Assembly: GCF_019112545.1 (NCBI RefSeq)
Contig: NW_025064890.1
Span: 391,656-455,655 of the forward strand
From: Guyanagaster necrorhizus
Lineage: Eukaryota > Basidiomycota > Agaricomycetes > Agaricales > Physalacriaceae
Direction: 5' to 3'
Length of the DNA stretch: 64,000 nucleotides
Shown in pieces: positions 12,054 to 26,120 of this stretch. The notes beneath the pieces were generated by a model. It was given only the letters and a program-made list of their open reading frames with translations. It was not told the DNA's origin and ran no database searches. Numbering within the stretch: the first letter of the stretch is position 1; every line of letters begins with the position of its first letter. A program made the position numbers and the translations under genes.

Positions 12054-14320
12054 TCATCTATCTGGTGAGCAGCCATTGTAGTCTTCAGTAAAGATCTCGA
12101 CGACAGAGACGATCCGGGATCCGAGAGACACGGAGAAGATACCCATGCTGACGACCCATCCGACTTGGCGGAGCGCCTTGATCTCGAAGAGGCGGAGATA
12201 TAGGAACAAGCGTTGGGCGCTGTGAGCCCTTGCTACGTTAAACATCCGTGGGAAGTCACTTCTAACATCAACAAACGCGCGCTTACCTGTCGTCCTGGAA
12301 GCTACCGAGGAGTCTTGATGTGTAACTCCGGAAAGGACAGAGAACAACGAGAATGCTTTAAGATAACATATCAGAACGTCGTTTTAGGCGCTTGTCAAGA
12401 TAAACCATGAACGAGGACGCAATGCCGTGAAAGAGATGAGTGCCCAAACCAGAGAGCAGGAACAATATTCAGAAAACATAAATCCTGTCAAGAAAGCCTA
12501 GATATTCAGCATCGACTTCATACACGCCGGTTAGCTCGGGAACTGCCACAGGAGAGCATGCAATACCTCGCAAAAAGATCTCGAGAAATCTAACAAGGCC
12601 CGCCCTAGCCCAGTGTTGTTCGCGGAGAAGACTCTGATGAAGTGACACCATCGAAGAATCCATTCTATGGAGCTCGTCGTCTGTCTCTATCGATATCCGG
12701 TGTAGGGATTCGACGAGTTGAATGGCAGTTCGTGATGCATCGGCTTGTTCTTCTGCAAGAACCAGGTTGCGTTTGTTCGATTCATCTAGGACCTTGATGA
12801 CCTGTGAACCGGCTTCCGTAAGAAGTAAAATGTCCTTCGACCCAATCATCAATGTCGCGAGGCAAGATGGAATGGAACAGAAACATACATATTGCGTCTC
12901 AGCAAAGTTGGTTTCTATTGATGTCCAGCGAGAGTGGGCTTGGACCTATCGTTATCAGTAGTCAAATAACACAACGCTTTTTCATTGCCATAGAGAACAC
13001 ACCAAAAGATCCGTGTTTAGCTGCTGATGACCAGCAACGACCAAAAACACAGCTTCTAATTCGGCGGCTACAGTGTGCCTGACCATCAACGCAATGTCAT
13101 TGAGCCAGTGTGCTAAGAGACTGTTAGTACAGGAATATGATGACCTATGAGCCGCTCACACGTTCAGGCAAGTCGGCGAAGGTAACATCGATCTAAGAAG
13201 CATGGGAACATCAACGGAAGACGGACAATGGCTGAATCAACTACTTGTTGGAATAAGACTTTAATGTTATTCTCGCTCTGTATTCTCATATTTTGGATCG
13301 CATCTTGAGATACTTCGGATGTCTGCGAGCCGGTGAGTGTGAGTATACCACAACCCCGGAAATCCTATCTTTTCCATCGTCCCCGTCAAACGATCGATGC
13401 CATCTTGAAAGGACCTGGATAAACAGTGCAAACTCTGTCGCACCAGATTGAGCCCAAAAAAGCATCAACAAGAAATGGAAGTACCGATAAGTGAGACTCC
13501 CAGGCCGACATGTGCTCTTGCTCCGTATGCTGGCGCTTTGATAGATACCGTAAGAGAGCGACCTTCTCTTGAGTAATGTTCCGGTAAATGTCCCTGGCAG
13601 TGTCTGCAAAAGAAGTCGCTACGCATGAATCTCCGTTTGTACCGCATCTTACCGATGTCGTGCCATCTTCTGAAAGAGAAACAAAGTCGGGCCAGCAGAA
13701 TTCGGAACATATTCACAGCCGGAAGAGCGCATCACACACGAACTTCTCTTAAATACCCGGAGTAGCTTGACCAGAATTGTGCGCTCCGGGATAATGCCTA
13801 GAACAGCGGTGTGTGCACCACCGTGACGGGGCAGATAAAATACCGGCTCACTCGACGCATTTTCCCTGCAGGTCATCGTATCCTTGGGAATATAAGCGGG
13901 CATTTTCGGACGAGAATGGGGCGCATTCAAGGGACAGTGACAGGTGTTTTGCTGTTGGGAGTTCACATAGCGTCACGGATATTGTGGCTGACAGGCCGTT
14001 AGTGTGAAAGGGAACCGTATTTCAAGCGACGCGTTCATCTTCGTCCATTTCCAACTGACTGCACCGCACCTTGATGTTTCCAGCGACGCGACGAAAGCAA
14101 TCTGATCGTCTTGAAGTGAGTTTACGCTGATGATGAGATATATTTCCGTGAAGAATATGGCGACTCTACCCTGCGTTCGAAATATACCATCTATCTCGTT
14201 TGGTATTAGAGGCAGCTCTACGGGACCGTGAGCCTCCGGTCTACTTGAAAAGAAACTGCAGTACCTGCTAACAACGATTGAGTCTGCTCTACAGGAGTTC
14301 TCTCGTTCCTTTATCACAGA
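12054..14320 (-). pseudogene. KAR5/Tht1-like nuclear membrane fusion gene, apparently broken
   Basis: KAR5-family proteins act in nuclear envelope fusion after mating. On the minus strand, blocks of this family are legible in order: DCFRRVAGNIKVRCSQLEMD (near 14100), ISVTLCELPTAKH (near 13975), CVE then ALSRSAQFWSSYSGYLRE (near 13750), LCFSFRRWHDI, ARDIYRNITQEKVALLRYLS (near 13570), TSEVSQDAIQNM (near 13310), WLNDIALMVRHTVAAELEAV (near 13090), and a long coiled-coil stretch near 12840-12560. A hydrophobic segment (LFLLSGLGTHLFHG) is near 12460. Several exon joints fail: the donor near 14026 reads CT, the acceptor near 13692 reads GG, and other joints do not hold phase. Family assignment rests on pattern memory. 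A badly read but working gene remains possible. Confidence 0.48.
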
Positions 14321-14650
14321 AAGGCACTGGAAATAGGGAAAAAGGACAGCGTCCAGAGCACAAGAATGAACAGCATGGTAGATACAGCAGAAGAGACGGC
14401 GGGCCGGACCGAAATGACGTCATACTCTACCGTCGACAAACAACGCGTGTTGTGTGACTCTTCGGTTCCCCAAGAGTCCGAGCCGACTCCTTCAAGCGAA
14501 ATGTTTAAATATTAGGAACATTATTGCCAGGACGTCGCATGGATATCCGAGCTGACATGCTTAAGTGTTTTCTCTTCCTGGACACTTGATAGGAATCAAT
14601 ATCCGTTCCCCATAAAGAAGAGCTCCACAGGTCCCTTCAGACACCTCTCA

Positions 14651-14765
14651 CATATGCTAACTTAGACAAGGTTTTCGTTCTTTGTACCCTCAAATATGCT
14701 AAATGCGGACAAAGATTTCGCATTTTTCGGGCCTAAAATACGCTAATTTCCGGACAAACCTTTCC
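14651..14765. repeat. Three imperfect direct repeats of about 40 bases
   Basis: The unit AT(A/T)TGCTAA...GACAA is seen three times: atatgctaacttagacaagg near 14652, atatgctaaatgcggacaaa near 14695, and atacgctaatttccggacaa near 14737. Each is followed by a T/C-rich stretch (ttttcgttct, atttcgcatt, cctttccc). It lies just upstream of the GST pseudogene and could be a remnant of a minisatellite or of a bound promoter repeat. Confidence 0.6.
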
Positions 14766-14828
14766 CTGGGCCTGGCACCAGATGCGTTGTCCCAACACTC
14801 CTTCCCTTCCCCCACATCCAGGCTACAA

Positions 14829-15771
14829 ATGATTATCTTGCATCATCTGGATAATTCACGATCCCAGAGAATACTATGACTTTTGGTGTGTCACAGCGGC
14901 GCCTCGGACCTCTTTGGGCACTCGTTGCTGATGAAATGACAGGAAGAGCTGGACAGCCGTTATGAAAGCAAGAAATATTATCGCAATTCTCTGAAGATAG
15001 CACCGAAGGTAACCTCGAAGAAGTGGTGCTATCATCGGTTGGTTCAATCCTGTTGAACGACGTTCCAAGTTCTCATGCTTCAGGACCAGAATATCTTATT
15101 GAAAAATACGGACACGGACGGTTCCGGACGACAACTGAATCTGAGCACATCAATAATTTATACTGTGAGTGTTTCTACCCGTGCGCATATGCGAAAATGT
15201 TTTAATTCCTCCTGTCCCTATACGTTACACACGCACTACGCGGAAGGTTCTCTGATGCCAGTCCTTGTTATTGGTTTGATCTTCAGTTTTGTACCTCAGA
15301 ATTCTCCGTGGTTCCTTCGTCCCTTCATGCGCTTCATGTTCGGGCAATTGGAAAAGCGAATAGTCGAGCCCGAATTTGCGAAACATCTTGAGCTGGTGAA
15401 TCGATTTCATTGTCCAACGCCACAGCTAACGGACAAAACGGGTCGAGCAACACTTGAGTAAAGTCAAATGTATAGCCGGAGGCATTGGGCCTACCTCCGC
15501 GGATTTCATAAAAATCTTTCCCCTGGAGGGTCTAGTTCATATCAAAACAGCAGGGAAGAGTAAGTCAGAGTACGTTCAGAAAGTACAGGCCCGGTAAGGC
15601 GTGATTTACCTCGACTTCAAATTCAACTATTCATCGACATATCGACATTGCGTCACTTTTAGCCCGGCGTACAAGCGAGTGAGTATAATCTTGATTAACC
15701 TCTACAAGGTATCTAATCCAACCTACTCCACCAAGGCTCTTGAGAGGGGCGGGGATTATGTATACGCATGA
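14829..15771 (+). pseudogene. Glutathione S-transferase (yeast Gtt1-like) pseudogene
   Basis: Intact GSTs join glutathione to electrophiles. Blocks of a fungal GST are legible in order but in different frames. MIILHHLDNSRSQRIL from 14829 is followed at 14877 by TGA where a tryptophan codon is expected (WLLEEL). EELDSRYESKKYYRN follows a likely intron near 14940. SGPEYLIEKYGHGRF is near 15090, HYAEGSLMPVLVIGLIFS near 15235, GGIGPTSADF near 15490, and SPAYKR then ALERGGDYVYA ending at the 15769-15771 stop. Besides the nonsense codon, the frame changes between about 15008 and 15080 with no splice sites to explain it, so the glutathione-binding domain is damaged. The C-terminal helical domain is well preserved, so loss is recent. 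Confidence 0.72.
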
Positions 15772-16653
15772 TTTTTTATCACTGCGCATGGGTCCCGAAT
15801 GAAATTCATGGACCGGAGATTATCCTTGGAACGTTTGAACTACCATTTTCGTTATGCCGCTCTAGGAATGTGGGCCTCGATCATATTGGTCACTTCGGCT
15901 TCCAAAAGATACAAAATGAACTCGGTTTGGTCCCAAGCCAACTCGATAAGTGATGAACGGTCCCTGCAGACTCTGTGTCCGGATCGAGTCCGGCAATCAT
16001 TACATTACATTTGTTAGAATCCATCTCCTCTGGCAGCTACACACACACTAACGACCCCCCCCAATGGGTGTGTACCTCTCTGTAACCTAATCCACGGCTC
16101 TGCATCCTTCGTAGGCCGCCTTAATAGTTACTGTGTTTCGGGGACTTCACGTCCAAATCCACACTGTGCATCATACGGGGTCTTGAAAATAGTAGTATTT
16201 GATGGTACTGCCCTACATGGGTCTAGGAGCTATTCATGGTGTAACTTATCACTGTGGGCCCTGTCCCTAGGTCTTTGCAACTGATCCGCCGATAGCTCAT
16301 GCCTTTCTCAAATTTCTGAGTGGTGCCAAGTGTTTCATTCGTGTGAGTATGTATATATCAACATCAGATGCGCTGAAACAAACGTACATCGGGCCTACTC
16401 TGCTTCGGTCAACTGCTAGCAACAAGGGTGAGGTACATGACACGTAAGTACAGAGTAAATTCTACGGGATACAATACAAGGACTGGTAGAATACAGAATA
16501 AAATATTATAAGTAATTAATTAGTCGGTATACACAAAATATGATCCTCTTAAACGACAGGTAGAGTGGCGGCAATGAGATCATTGGGGCGCGCAAGAAGT
16601 AAATAATGTTTCTATCATTTCAGAGCCATCAAGCGTTCCATGTCCCATCTCGT
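15772..16653. other. Intergenic region, no gene recognised
   Basis: A 72-codon frame (15799-16017) with one hydrophobic stretch is the only open frame of note. It has no recognisable relatives and is not called. Confidence 0.4.
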
Positions 16654-18009
16654 TCATCGACGATCGTGGTCAGCCCGAGGGCGACGAGGATTCGTAATAC
16701 CAGAATGAAGTTGCTGCTCCCATTTTTCAGGTCCGTCCCCGGCCATCCAGTCACCTGTGCGAGGGTCGCGCTCGAAATCACCATCCCTATATCCATATCT
16801 TTCCTGTAGCAGCTTCAACAGGGGATTGCGCAGCGCGGGATCCATCCGCACGTTCTCCCCAGGAAGGTAGCTTCCAACACCATGCCGCGATAAGCTTTCT
16901 TCAAACAGTGCCTCTTCGAATGAACAGCCACAATTGAGATATCCTGAAGGAGCCATCCTAGGAGGATGTACGCGTCGTTCGCGACGGGAATCATGCCAAG
17001 CACATAGGGCATTGCCAGCACGATTTAGTGAACAGAACTGACGTTGACGGGCCTCTGTACGAAGTCTCCATGACTCTTGGAAGGACGGTGAGGTAGATAG
17101 TCGTGGTGATGAATTGCTGTTCAACTCCATTTGAAGCATCCGCATACGTTCCTTGTCCTGCTCATTAGCACGCTCGAGCTCCTTGACTCTTCGTCGCAGG
17201 TTGCGTATCTCTTCTTGAGGGGATGTTGAACCTGATGATGACGGCGAGTGCGCCGGAAGTGTTTCGTACTGTCTGTATGTATCCGCGAACGGCGGTGATG
17301 TGAATGATGGCAGTGGCGATGATTCATTGCGGTAGTCGTGATAACCCATAGCGCTGACGTCTGCCTCTGTTGGATCGTAGAAGGGTATGTGGGATGTTAA
17401 ACCGGTATACATCGAGGATTGGGATGGAAGCATTCGGGGCTGTGAATGTCCTGCAGGCCAGACCAAAGCTTCGTTCATCCCCCCTGGAGGTGGTCCTGAA
17501 AACCTTGAAGTTGAAGAAAGGATGCGAGGATCCCCTATCGCACCGGAGAGGCTGGAGCTTGAAGACGTCGGCCTGTCTATCTACTCGCAATGACAATCAA
17601 TAATAGTGTCCCTGCATTGACATTAGATCCTTACCGCGGACGAGGCTGAATGGTTTGCTGCAGAGTATGCCATTTGCTGCTCATCATCTGATGAACGTTC
17701 ATTGCTTGATCTGCCACTTCCAACGCTTCCACCGCGAGTTGTCCATTGACCGTTATATGGTGATGACATTTTAGGGTCTGCCGAAGGATGAACGCGATTA
17801 TCGAAACGTGTAATCAAAGGAGGGTAAGAGCGTTGTCTTTTTGGGCTGCCGGAACGCCGACGACAAAGCTGGGTGGACAGGGTGGTGTTCGTTAACGAAG
17901 GTGAAGAGGGAGGGGATAGCAATATCGTTTCCGTCTGAGGCTCGACTTTAATATCGAGACTCGAGTCTGTCGGATAGGGAAGCCATTGTAATGCTTGAGA
18001 GTTATGCAT
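16654..18009 (-). CDS. Conserved fungal coiled-coil protein of unknown function
   Basis: Two exons on the minus strand, 18009..17635 and 17580..16654, join in phase to 433 residues. The ATG at 18009 (MHNSQALQWLPYP) is chosen because the upstream frame lacks another ATG. The first half is Ser/Pro-rich and probably disordered. Around residues 247-280 lies a charged heptad stretch (EEIRNLRRRVKELERANEQD), a predicted coiled coil. A C-terminal block with GYLNCGCSFEEALFEESL, GVGSYLPGE and DPALRNPLLKLLQERYGY looks strongly conserved and is the likely functional part. The basic-plus-coiled-coil layout recalls bZIP proteins, but the basic region does not match, so no DNA-binding role is claimed. Confidence 0.75.
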
Positions 18010-19496
18010 GAAGGGCAGCAGGCAGTGCAAATCACTGGCACTATGAACGAAGTAGAAAGATAGAGACCAACACAGCGGGAGCTCCGGACTGCCACTGATT
18101 TAAAAACCGTGTTAGCTGCCTGGACGATGGATGGGGTCAATCCTGTAATTACAGAGATCAAAGCATGGGTTGTGAAGGAGATCTTAAAACTTGACGACTT
18201 AAGATGGTCCTGCAACGGGCTGTACTCCGGAGTGATCACGTCGCTTCGCATGGTATATGCGAGAATCTTGTAAATTGATTGATCTCAGCATTGATCATCC
18301 GATTCACAAAATGAAAGCAAACCGAACCTTATAAGCGCCCCTACATCCAAGGGATCATGGCAGCTCACCTTATTATGTGCTCTGCCTGGGGTCGACACAT
18401 GGTAGGCAGAACGGGCCGACTGTTTGTTTGATGCGAATGTCATACGACCGTCGATTTGAACGTCTGTACTGCAGAAGACATGAAAGATTGTATCTAAGAG
18501 GAATGTCTAGGCGCAAACCGGTTGGGTGGAATCGGAGATGGCCCTGCAAACGCGAAACAGTTTGTCAGATCGGTGCACGCCGAAGGTCTTGCCATATTTC
18601 ACGTTTAAACAGTAAACACTCTGATCCGCATCTTTATGAAAATCGCATACGGCGAGACGAAGACCTGAATGTTTCAATGTTGGCAGCAAGGATACACGAG
18701 ACATATCTCGGAAATTTTCAGGAGATCTAAGGCGCTTAGCGCAACCTCTGTCGACAGGTCCAACCGGATCATTGGCCCTCATGGGAATCCTGGTTAATTC
18801 AATCATCAGATCGAAGAACCTAAAGCCTTGCAGAGCATGGACCTACCATAAAGCAGCACAGGTGTGACTCAGGTAACGCTTTAGATTGACAGCAGATATA
18901 TTCTTTCCGGCTATGGCGATTCGTGTGACGCTTCCCAAGTCGTGCCCATCGTAAATCAGCATCTAGCCGGACATTTCATCATCTGCGCCCTGTTCGCGAT
19001 GTATCTCGCTGAATGGTTTGCCTTTTGGAAGGATTTTACTACGTGAGAGATCAGTCGGTTGTCGATATGAAACGGACCCTGGGATGGGACTGACTCGATG
19101 TTGCTGGGTATTATCACTTCCCCTTGGTCGGAAATAGTTACTACCCTAGTGATTTCTACGGCCAGTCTCCCAGCGCATCTGTATGGGAGAGGTTGGCAAG
19201 GATGAAACTTGTCGGAAATGGCCTTACATTCTAAAGAGACGAACGACGGGTGAGCAGTCCACTGTTGGCTGGCCCTCCTTGGTCCTGCCTGACTTGCAGG
19301 AATGCTGCACAATTTCAGCAATATGGCAGCCTTTTCGTTTGTCCTCCATGCAGATCCTAATAGTAAATGGTACCAATGTCCGACGTGACAGATCACGTTA
19401 GTCACAGCTCACACCCCAAAATTCGATTAAATTTTTTAGAAAACGTTCGACATCCCCTTCATCTCATTGATCTTCTTCATTTCCTCTACAATTGCC
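18010..19496. other. Divergent intergenic region, no gene recognised
   Basis: About 1.5 kb lies between the coiled-coil gene and the SAHH start. It should hold both promoters. Open frames at 18377-18730 (+) and 18956-19405 (-) show no motif or splice pattern. Confidence 0.4.
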
Positions 19497-21436
<1,940 letters not shown>

Positions 21437-22115
21437 GCGCATGGTTAGTTACCCGTAAGAACCGACGGCCTCAACGAGCCCTCGCCAATCAAACGGGGAG
21501 TAAGGATCTTCAACGTCCTTTTCTGAGTGGACTATCATTTCAACACTTGATTCCTTCGGATGCAGTTTATTTATGGCAAGGGAAAACAAGTTGATCAGGC
21601 AGGTCGAGCATGCGCGACGTTGAGTTGATAGGAGGTTGATAGTATAGAAGGCATGTCAGTCAATGGTGGTTGTATTTTACAGGGCCTCAACGAGCCTTAA
21701 AGCGATGTTATCCAAAGTTACTCTGCGTGACTTAAAAATTTGTCTCAGGACGCGTTCGAGTACCAAGACTATTGCTCTTGAGGGTTGGCTGATCGATTGT
21801 CACCTTATCGAACGTTGTCAATGTCGATGAGTGGCCTGCAGTTGTGCAGGATTGCCGAGTACTCCTTATGTCCGCGCTTTACAGAAGCCGCCATCTCCTT
21901 TTTTAATGATGGTATCTCGAGGCGTCTATTCTTTTCTCTCAATGCGCGGCTCGAAACTCGCTTTCGTCTGGTTCAAGTTCAAGTTGTTAAAGGGAGAAAG
22001 GGGGGACAACATTTGTTCGATTTCAATGCTCCGGTAACGATATAAAGTGCGTGTTCTGAATTATCAATGCCGTTGCACTACTTACGTCTGGGCTCTTGTA
22101 TTCTTCTTCTTTACC

Positions 22116-22240
22116 AACTGTTGGCATGTCAAATATGCCTGGTCGGTTGGACGAAATCTTCAATCCTGTGCTTCTACTGCCTTCCTTGTGATGCAGTAAT
22201 TTTATCTATCTGGTGATCACTATTGACCAACTGGAAAGAT
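22116..22240 (+). repeat. Dispersed direct repeat, copy 1
   Basis: This is about 120 bases similar in order to 23981-24118. Shared blocks are CTGcTGGCATGTC-like at the start, the identical 15-mer CTTCAATCCTGTGCT (22158-22172), a TGCCTTCCTTG-like block, ATCTATCTG, and a closing CCAA-rich block. Small insertions separate the blocks. Confidence 0.65.
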
Positions 22241-23980
22241 TTCAACTTGACCGGGCAAGTTCGTTCTGATCAAGCGCTGGAAGTTAAAAAGAGTCTTCCT
22301 GCTTGGTCGATGTGGGTGGTGATGCATATGCATGCAGCTTGTCGAACTACTTCCGAAAGAGCTTGCTATAAAATTTGACGACATTGCAGATGAAGCCAAC
22401 AGCAGAAGGGGGTGGAACTGAGCCGCCGTTGTTGCTCGTGCTCCTCCTTTTCCTCCTTTTCAACTACAATCCTGCAACCGGCAAAGATAAAACTGCATCG
22501 ACTCTTGACGCTCTACTTTTCCTTGCATCTTCTGGACGTGGTCAGACGAACGTGGCCATCTTATCTGTGCTATCAATGGTGCAGAAAAATAGAGACATTT
22601 TCTGATGTGTATCTGCACGGCTTGTTCATTCCAAATAAGTTGGAGGTCCACAAACGCGACAATGATAGAGTACTTACCAACGCCATTGACACCGACGTCG
22701 TGCTCAGTATGTCGCACAACAGATAGATGGTATCGGACTCAGAGCACCGTGAAGAATTGGGGTTCACGGTTGCTGCCTGTATTATTACCCTTCTCTGTTG
22801 TACAGAATTTGGGGGAGCATGCTGAGGTGGGTGCTTTTGCCCGTAAGATGTGCAGAGGTTCTTGCTACTTAATCATGACAATATTTACTGTTTAGACTAA
22901 TTGGTTATCCAAAACTCTGAAAATTCTTGGGCGATTCATGGATTTAAGGTCGTTGGTAGGCTCGAAGGAATCGATATCGACCACATTTGTAATATGATGA
23001 CACTTACCACGTCGCACTGGAAGCGGTGCAGATGCGTAGTATTCTATATAGATACCGGCTCACTTGACAGTTAATCAGCGCCGTGAAAACACCTATAAGC
23101 TGAGGAACCCGGAGCAGATTGTCGATAAGGTTTTAAAAAGTTCTTGCAATAATTATCTCAACGGCGACCGATTCGCACTTGCTTGTCCAAACCAAAGTAT
23201 CTCGCTATCTATGCAGGCTGTGCAAAACTATGCCATGTCCGTGGCATCAGTGAAGTTATTGATCAAGTTTTGCGTGACCGGGAGGAGGTCAAGGTGTTTT
23301 CAGAGGAGGTCTGGGTTGTCCTTTGATGTTTTCGAAATCTCTATAGCTATGCATGCTCCCTAAACCTGGAGAATTTACACGAGAACTAGCAAGGGCTCGT
23401 GCCATTTCTGGCTCTCTTTTTTAGTTCCAGACTCATGGAACACTCATGAGTGAACTATACATCTTACAAAAACTTGTATGATACATGGCTCGTTAGGTAT
23501 GTTTTCCTTTTGCTCTACGATCAGTACAGATTGTTTATGAGATGCAGAAGAAGCTCCCGAAGCTCATGTCCTTCCAATGCAAAGTTCCTGTCAAGGGGTT
23601 CCAACGCTACACCGTTAGGAAGGTAGTAAGCTTAGTCGGCCTTGCCTCGTAACATTGATATTACAACTTTTATCCACTCTAAATCTACTGTGTTCTCAGA
23701 TTTCTCTGTATGTGGGTTTCCTCACAGTATTGGTATACTCTCAGATCGGCTGCCAGTGAGCACCCTGGAACTGTTTCTAGAATCACGAATATGTTGTGAC
23801 TGTCATACCGGGACAAGTTCATCATTACTTATCTACCTATGAAATCCCTGCAAACCCACTAGGGAACACTTCACAGTAGGGGGAAATCTTGCTACTTCGC
23901 TATTTTGCTCGCTAGTTACGCTCCGACACCTTTCAGGTTGCTTTCCTTCCCATTCTTGTCGAGTTCTATTGCCACGAGCG

Positions 23981-24118
23981 CCAGCTGCTGGCATGTCGAG
24001 TAAGCTTCGTTGGTTGAAAACTTCAATCCTGTGCTCCACCAGTGCCTTTCCTTGGGATACAGCGATTACATCTATCTGATGAATGATCATCATAAGTCCA
24101 AGTTGGTCTAAGTATTGA
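23981..24118 (+). repeat. Dispersed direct repeat, copy 2
   Basis: This is the second copy of the 22116-22240 segment, with CTTCAATCCTGTGCT at 24021-24035 and TGCCTTTCCTTG and ATCTATCTGATGA further on. The two copies flank 1.8 kb without a recognised gene. They could be remains of a segmental duplication or of a small mobile element. Confidence 0.65.
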
Positions 24119-24410
24119 CTGAAGATTTTTTGAACGAGACACGCTCTTTCCGTGCTTTGGGAATTGGACACGTTAACCGCTATTCTCTATGTTGTATTCG
24201 CAGCACGGAAGTCGGATGTCTTGTTCTCTCGTTCAAGAGCGTTAAAAATAGTAGAAGACGATGCACGTGGGAATTGTGCTATCATTACATATCGTTCCGT
24301 ACAACCACTAGCATGATCATGGACGCGTTCCTGGATACACACACTCGGTTTCCTACTTACCACTCGAAACGTTCACGATTGATCTTGGCGATATTCCTGA
24401 AAAAAATACT

Positions 24411-26120
24411 ATGTCTGGAGCCTCTGCTTTGGGTCCCATTGATCCCAGCTCCGTCATTGCGCTGGATCCCAGCGGTGATTCCCGTCAGGAGAAGGAGATA
24501 AAGGCGCCCTGGATAATGCGCAAGCTCGTGGGGGTAAGTTGATTGCATGTTAGTCTTGTTTGAGTCGTGTTTTCATGCTACGATCACCATGATTAGTCGA
24601 TGACCGGTCGGATCGTACTATCGTCGTACGAATCACTTCGCGCAGCTGGTACCAGTATTATATGTCTTTCGCCTTGGGGGGACTCCTCACCGCTTTCCTT
24701 GCCCTGTATACGCTTTCGGGACATCGCGGTTCACACCGTGATCGCAGCGACTGTACGTCGATCTTCTCCGTCATTCTAAGAGCACTACTGACAATATGCG
24801 CAGGGAGGTATGGCCGCCGTAGCTGCTCCGGTATGCGCGTTTACCGATGAAGTACCACGACGCACGCTAATTCTATTTCTAGGTAATGGGTCCAGTATCC
24901 GACCTCGTCGTGGGTTCGCTCGGTGATTCCATCCTTGTTGAGATAGGAGTGCACACGGGTTTCGAGACTACCACAAAGATCGCAAATGACCTGATCATCG
25001 ATAAGACACTGAAGCACATCATACCGATACACTCAAAGATGCTTGAGACTACAAATGTAAAGTCCATCCTTATCACGCTCAAGTTCAAGCAAACAATGGA
25101 GGATGCCGCTCTTGGTTTTTTCAGGAGTAGTGTACATAAGTAAGCAATCCTCAGGATAAAGAGAGATTCTGTCATAGTCATGTTTTTTCAGGGATCCATC
25201 TCTTTTCTCCTCTGTGATAGATTACTTCTCTGTCGATAAAGGATGGTTTTCACCTTACCTTTTCGCCAGTTCGCGCCGACCTATCATTCCCCGTACGATG
25301 CAACCCGATGTTCTCTTTTGTCACGGCCCATTCCTTGAAGGTACTGTTGGATCTTCTATTTATCCGCTGTCGTACTCACCATCTTCATCCTATGTTAGGA
25401 GATTACAAAATCGGCGAGACGCTCCTGAAAGAATCAGCGTCAGTAATCATATTAACAAGCGCTCCTCTTTCGGGGGTCAAGACCATTCAAGCCGAAGAAC
25501 CCTCACGTTTTTCTCTCTCAAATCTGAATATACCTTCTTTGTCTTTGTCTAACCTTCTTTCTCGCTCTCGCAGCCCTTCTCCATCACCGGAGTCAGGAAA
25601 GGGTGCTGCTGAGGGTGAACCTACACCTCAGCTTACTCCTCTCCCGGTGCCTCCATCTCCGAGGCGCATGGTGATTGTTCTGATGGGGTTGAAGCCTCAC
25701 AGGAAGCTTTGGACGACCAGCGCGCGCCCAGGAGAAAGCGTCATCAACTATATCCTTTTCAATGGCTGCCCGGCTATTGTGGTTCCCGTCAAAGTCGGCG
25801 CACCGCTCTTGGCGTGGGACGCGCTCACCTTAGAAGAGCTATGGAAGATAGAACTTCCTCCCGAAGGAGGTGAAAGCCAGTCCGGGCAGTTCGAAGGAAT
25901 TGTCAGTGTGCTCTATGAATTCTTGGATTTGTGTGTCGATTGGAAGAGGATTATTCTGGATGAAGAAAGTTCAGACTGTGACGAAGAGGAGGGAAGGAAT
26001 GTCCTCAAGGTTTCTTTGACGTTGCTACTAGCAGCGGCCGTTAGGAGCAAGGACAGCAAGGAAGTTGTGAAGGAAGTTGACAAAGAGCGGAGTGGATTTG
26101 CTATGTGGAGAATCCCTTAA
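24411..26120 (+). CDS. Unrecognised fungal protein, six exons
   Basis: Exons 24411..24533, 24597..24752, 24804..24830, 24883..25139, 25192..25340, 25399..26120 join in phase to 477 residues. It starts MSGASALGPIDPSS. A weakly hydrophobic stretch (GGMAAVAAPVMGPVSDLVVG) precedes a likely folded part (IDKTLKHIIPIHSKMLETTN, then LIITLKFKQTMED-like). A Ser/Pro-rich spacer near residues 270-330 (SLSRSRSPSPSPE) follows, then a second conserved-looking part with ARPGESVINYILFNGCPAIV. No known domain was recognised. In the second exon another frame encodes a good membrane-like segment (FALGGLLTAFLALYTL), but phase with both neighbours favours the frame used. Function is unknown. Confidence 0.62.

Larger units (their letters stand above)
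21437..24410. other. Long intergenic stretch with a duplicated segment, no gene recognised
   Basis: Almost 3 kb without a gene that can be supported. Frames of 60 to 130 codons occur on both strands (for example 22605-22895 + and 23833-24171 -), but none carries a known motif. A segment near 22.1 kb recurs near 24.0 kb (listed separately). Composition is like the neighbouring genes, so a degenerate gene or an unrecognised multi-exon gene cannot be excluded. Confidence 0.4.

Noticed and set aside
24597..24752. Membrane-helix-like frame (FALGGLLTAFLALYTL)
   Set aside because: It does not keep phase with the exons on either side, whereas the less hydrophobic frame does.
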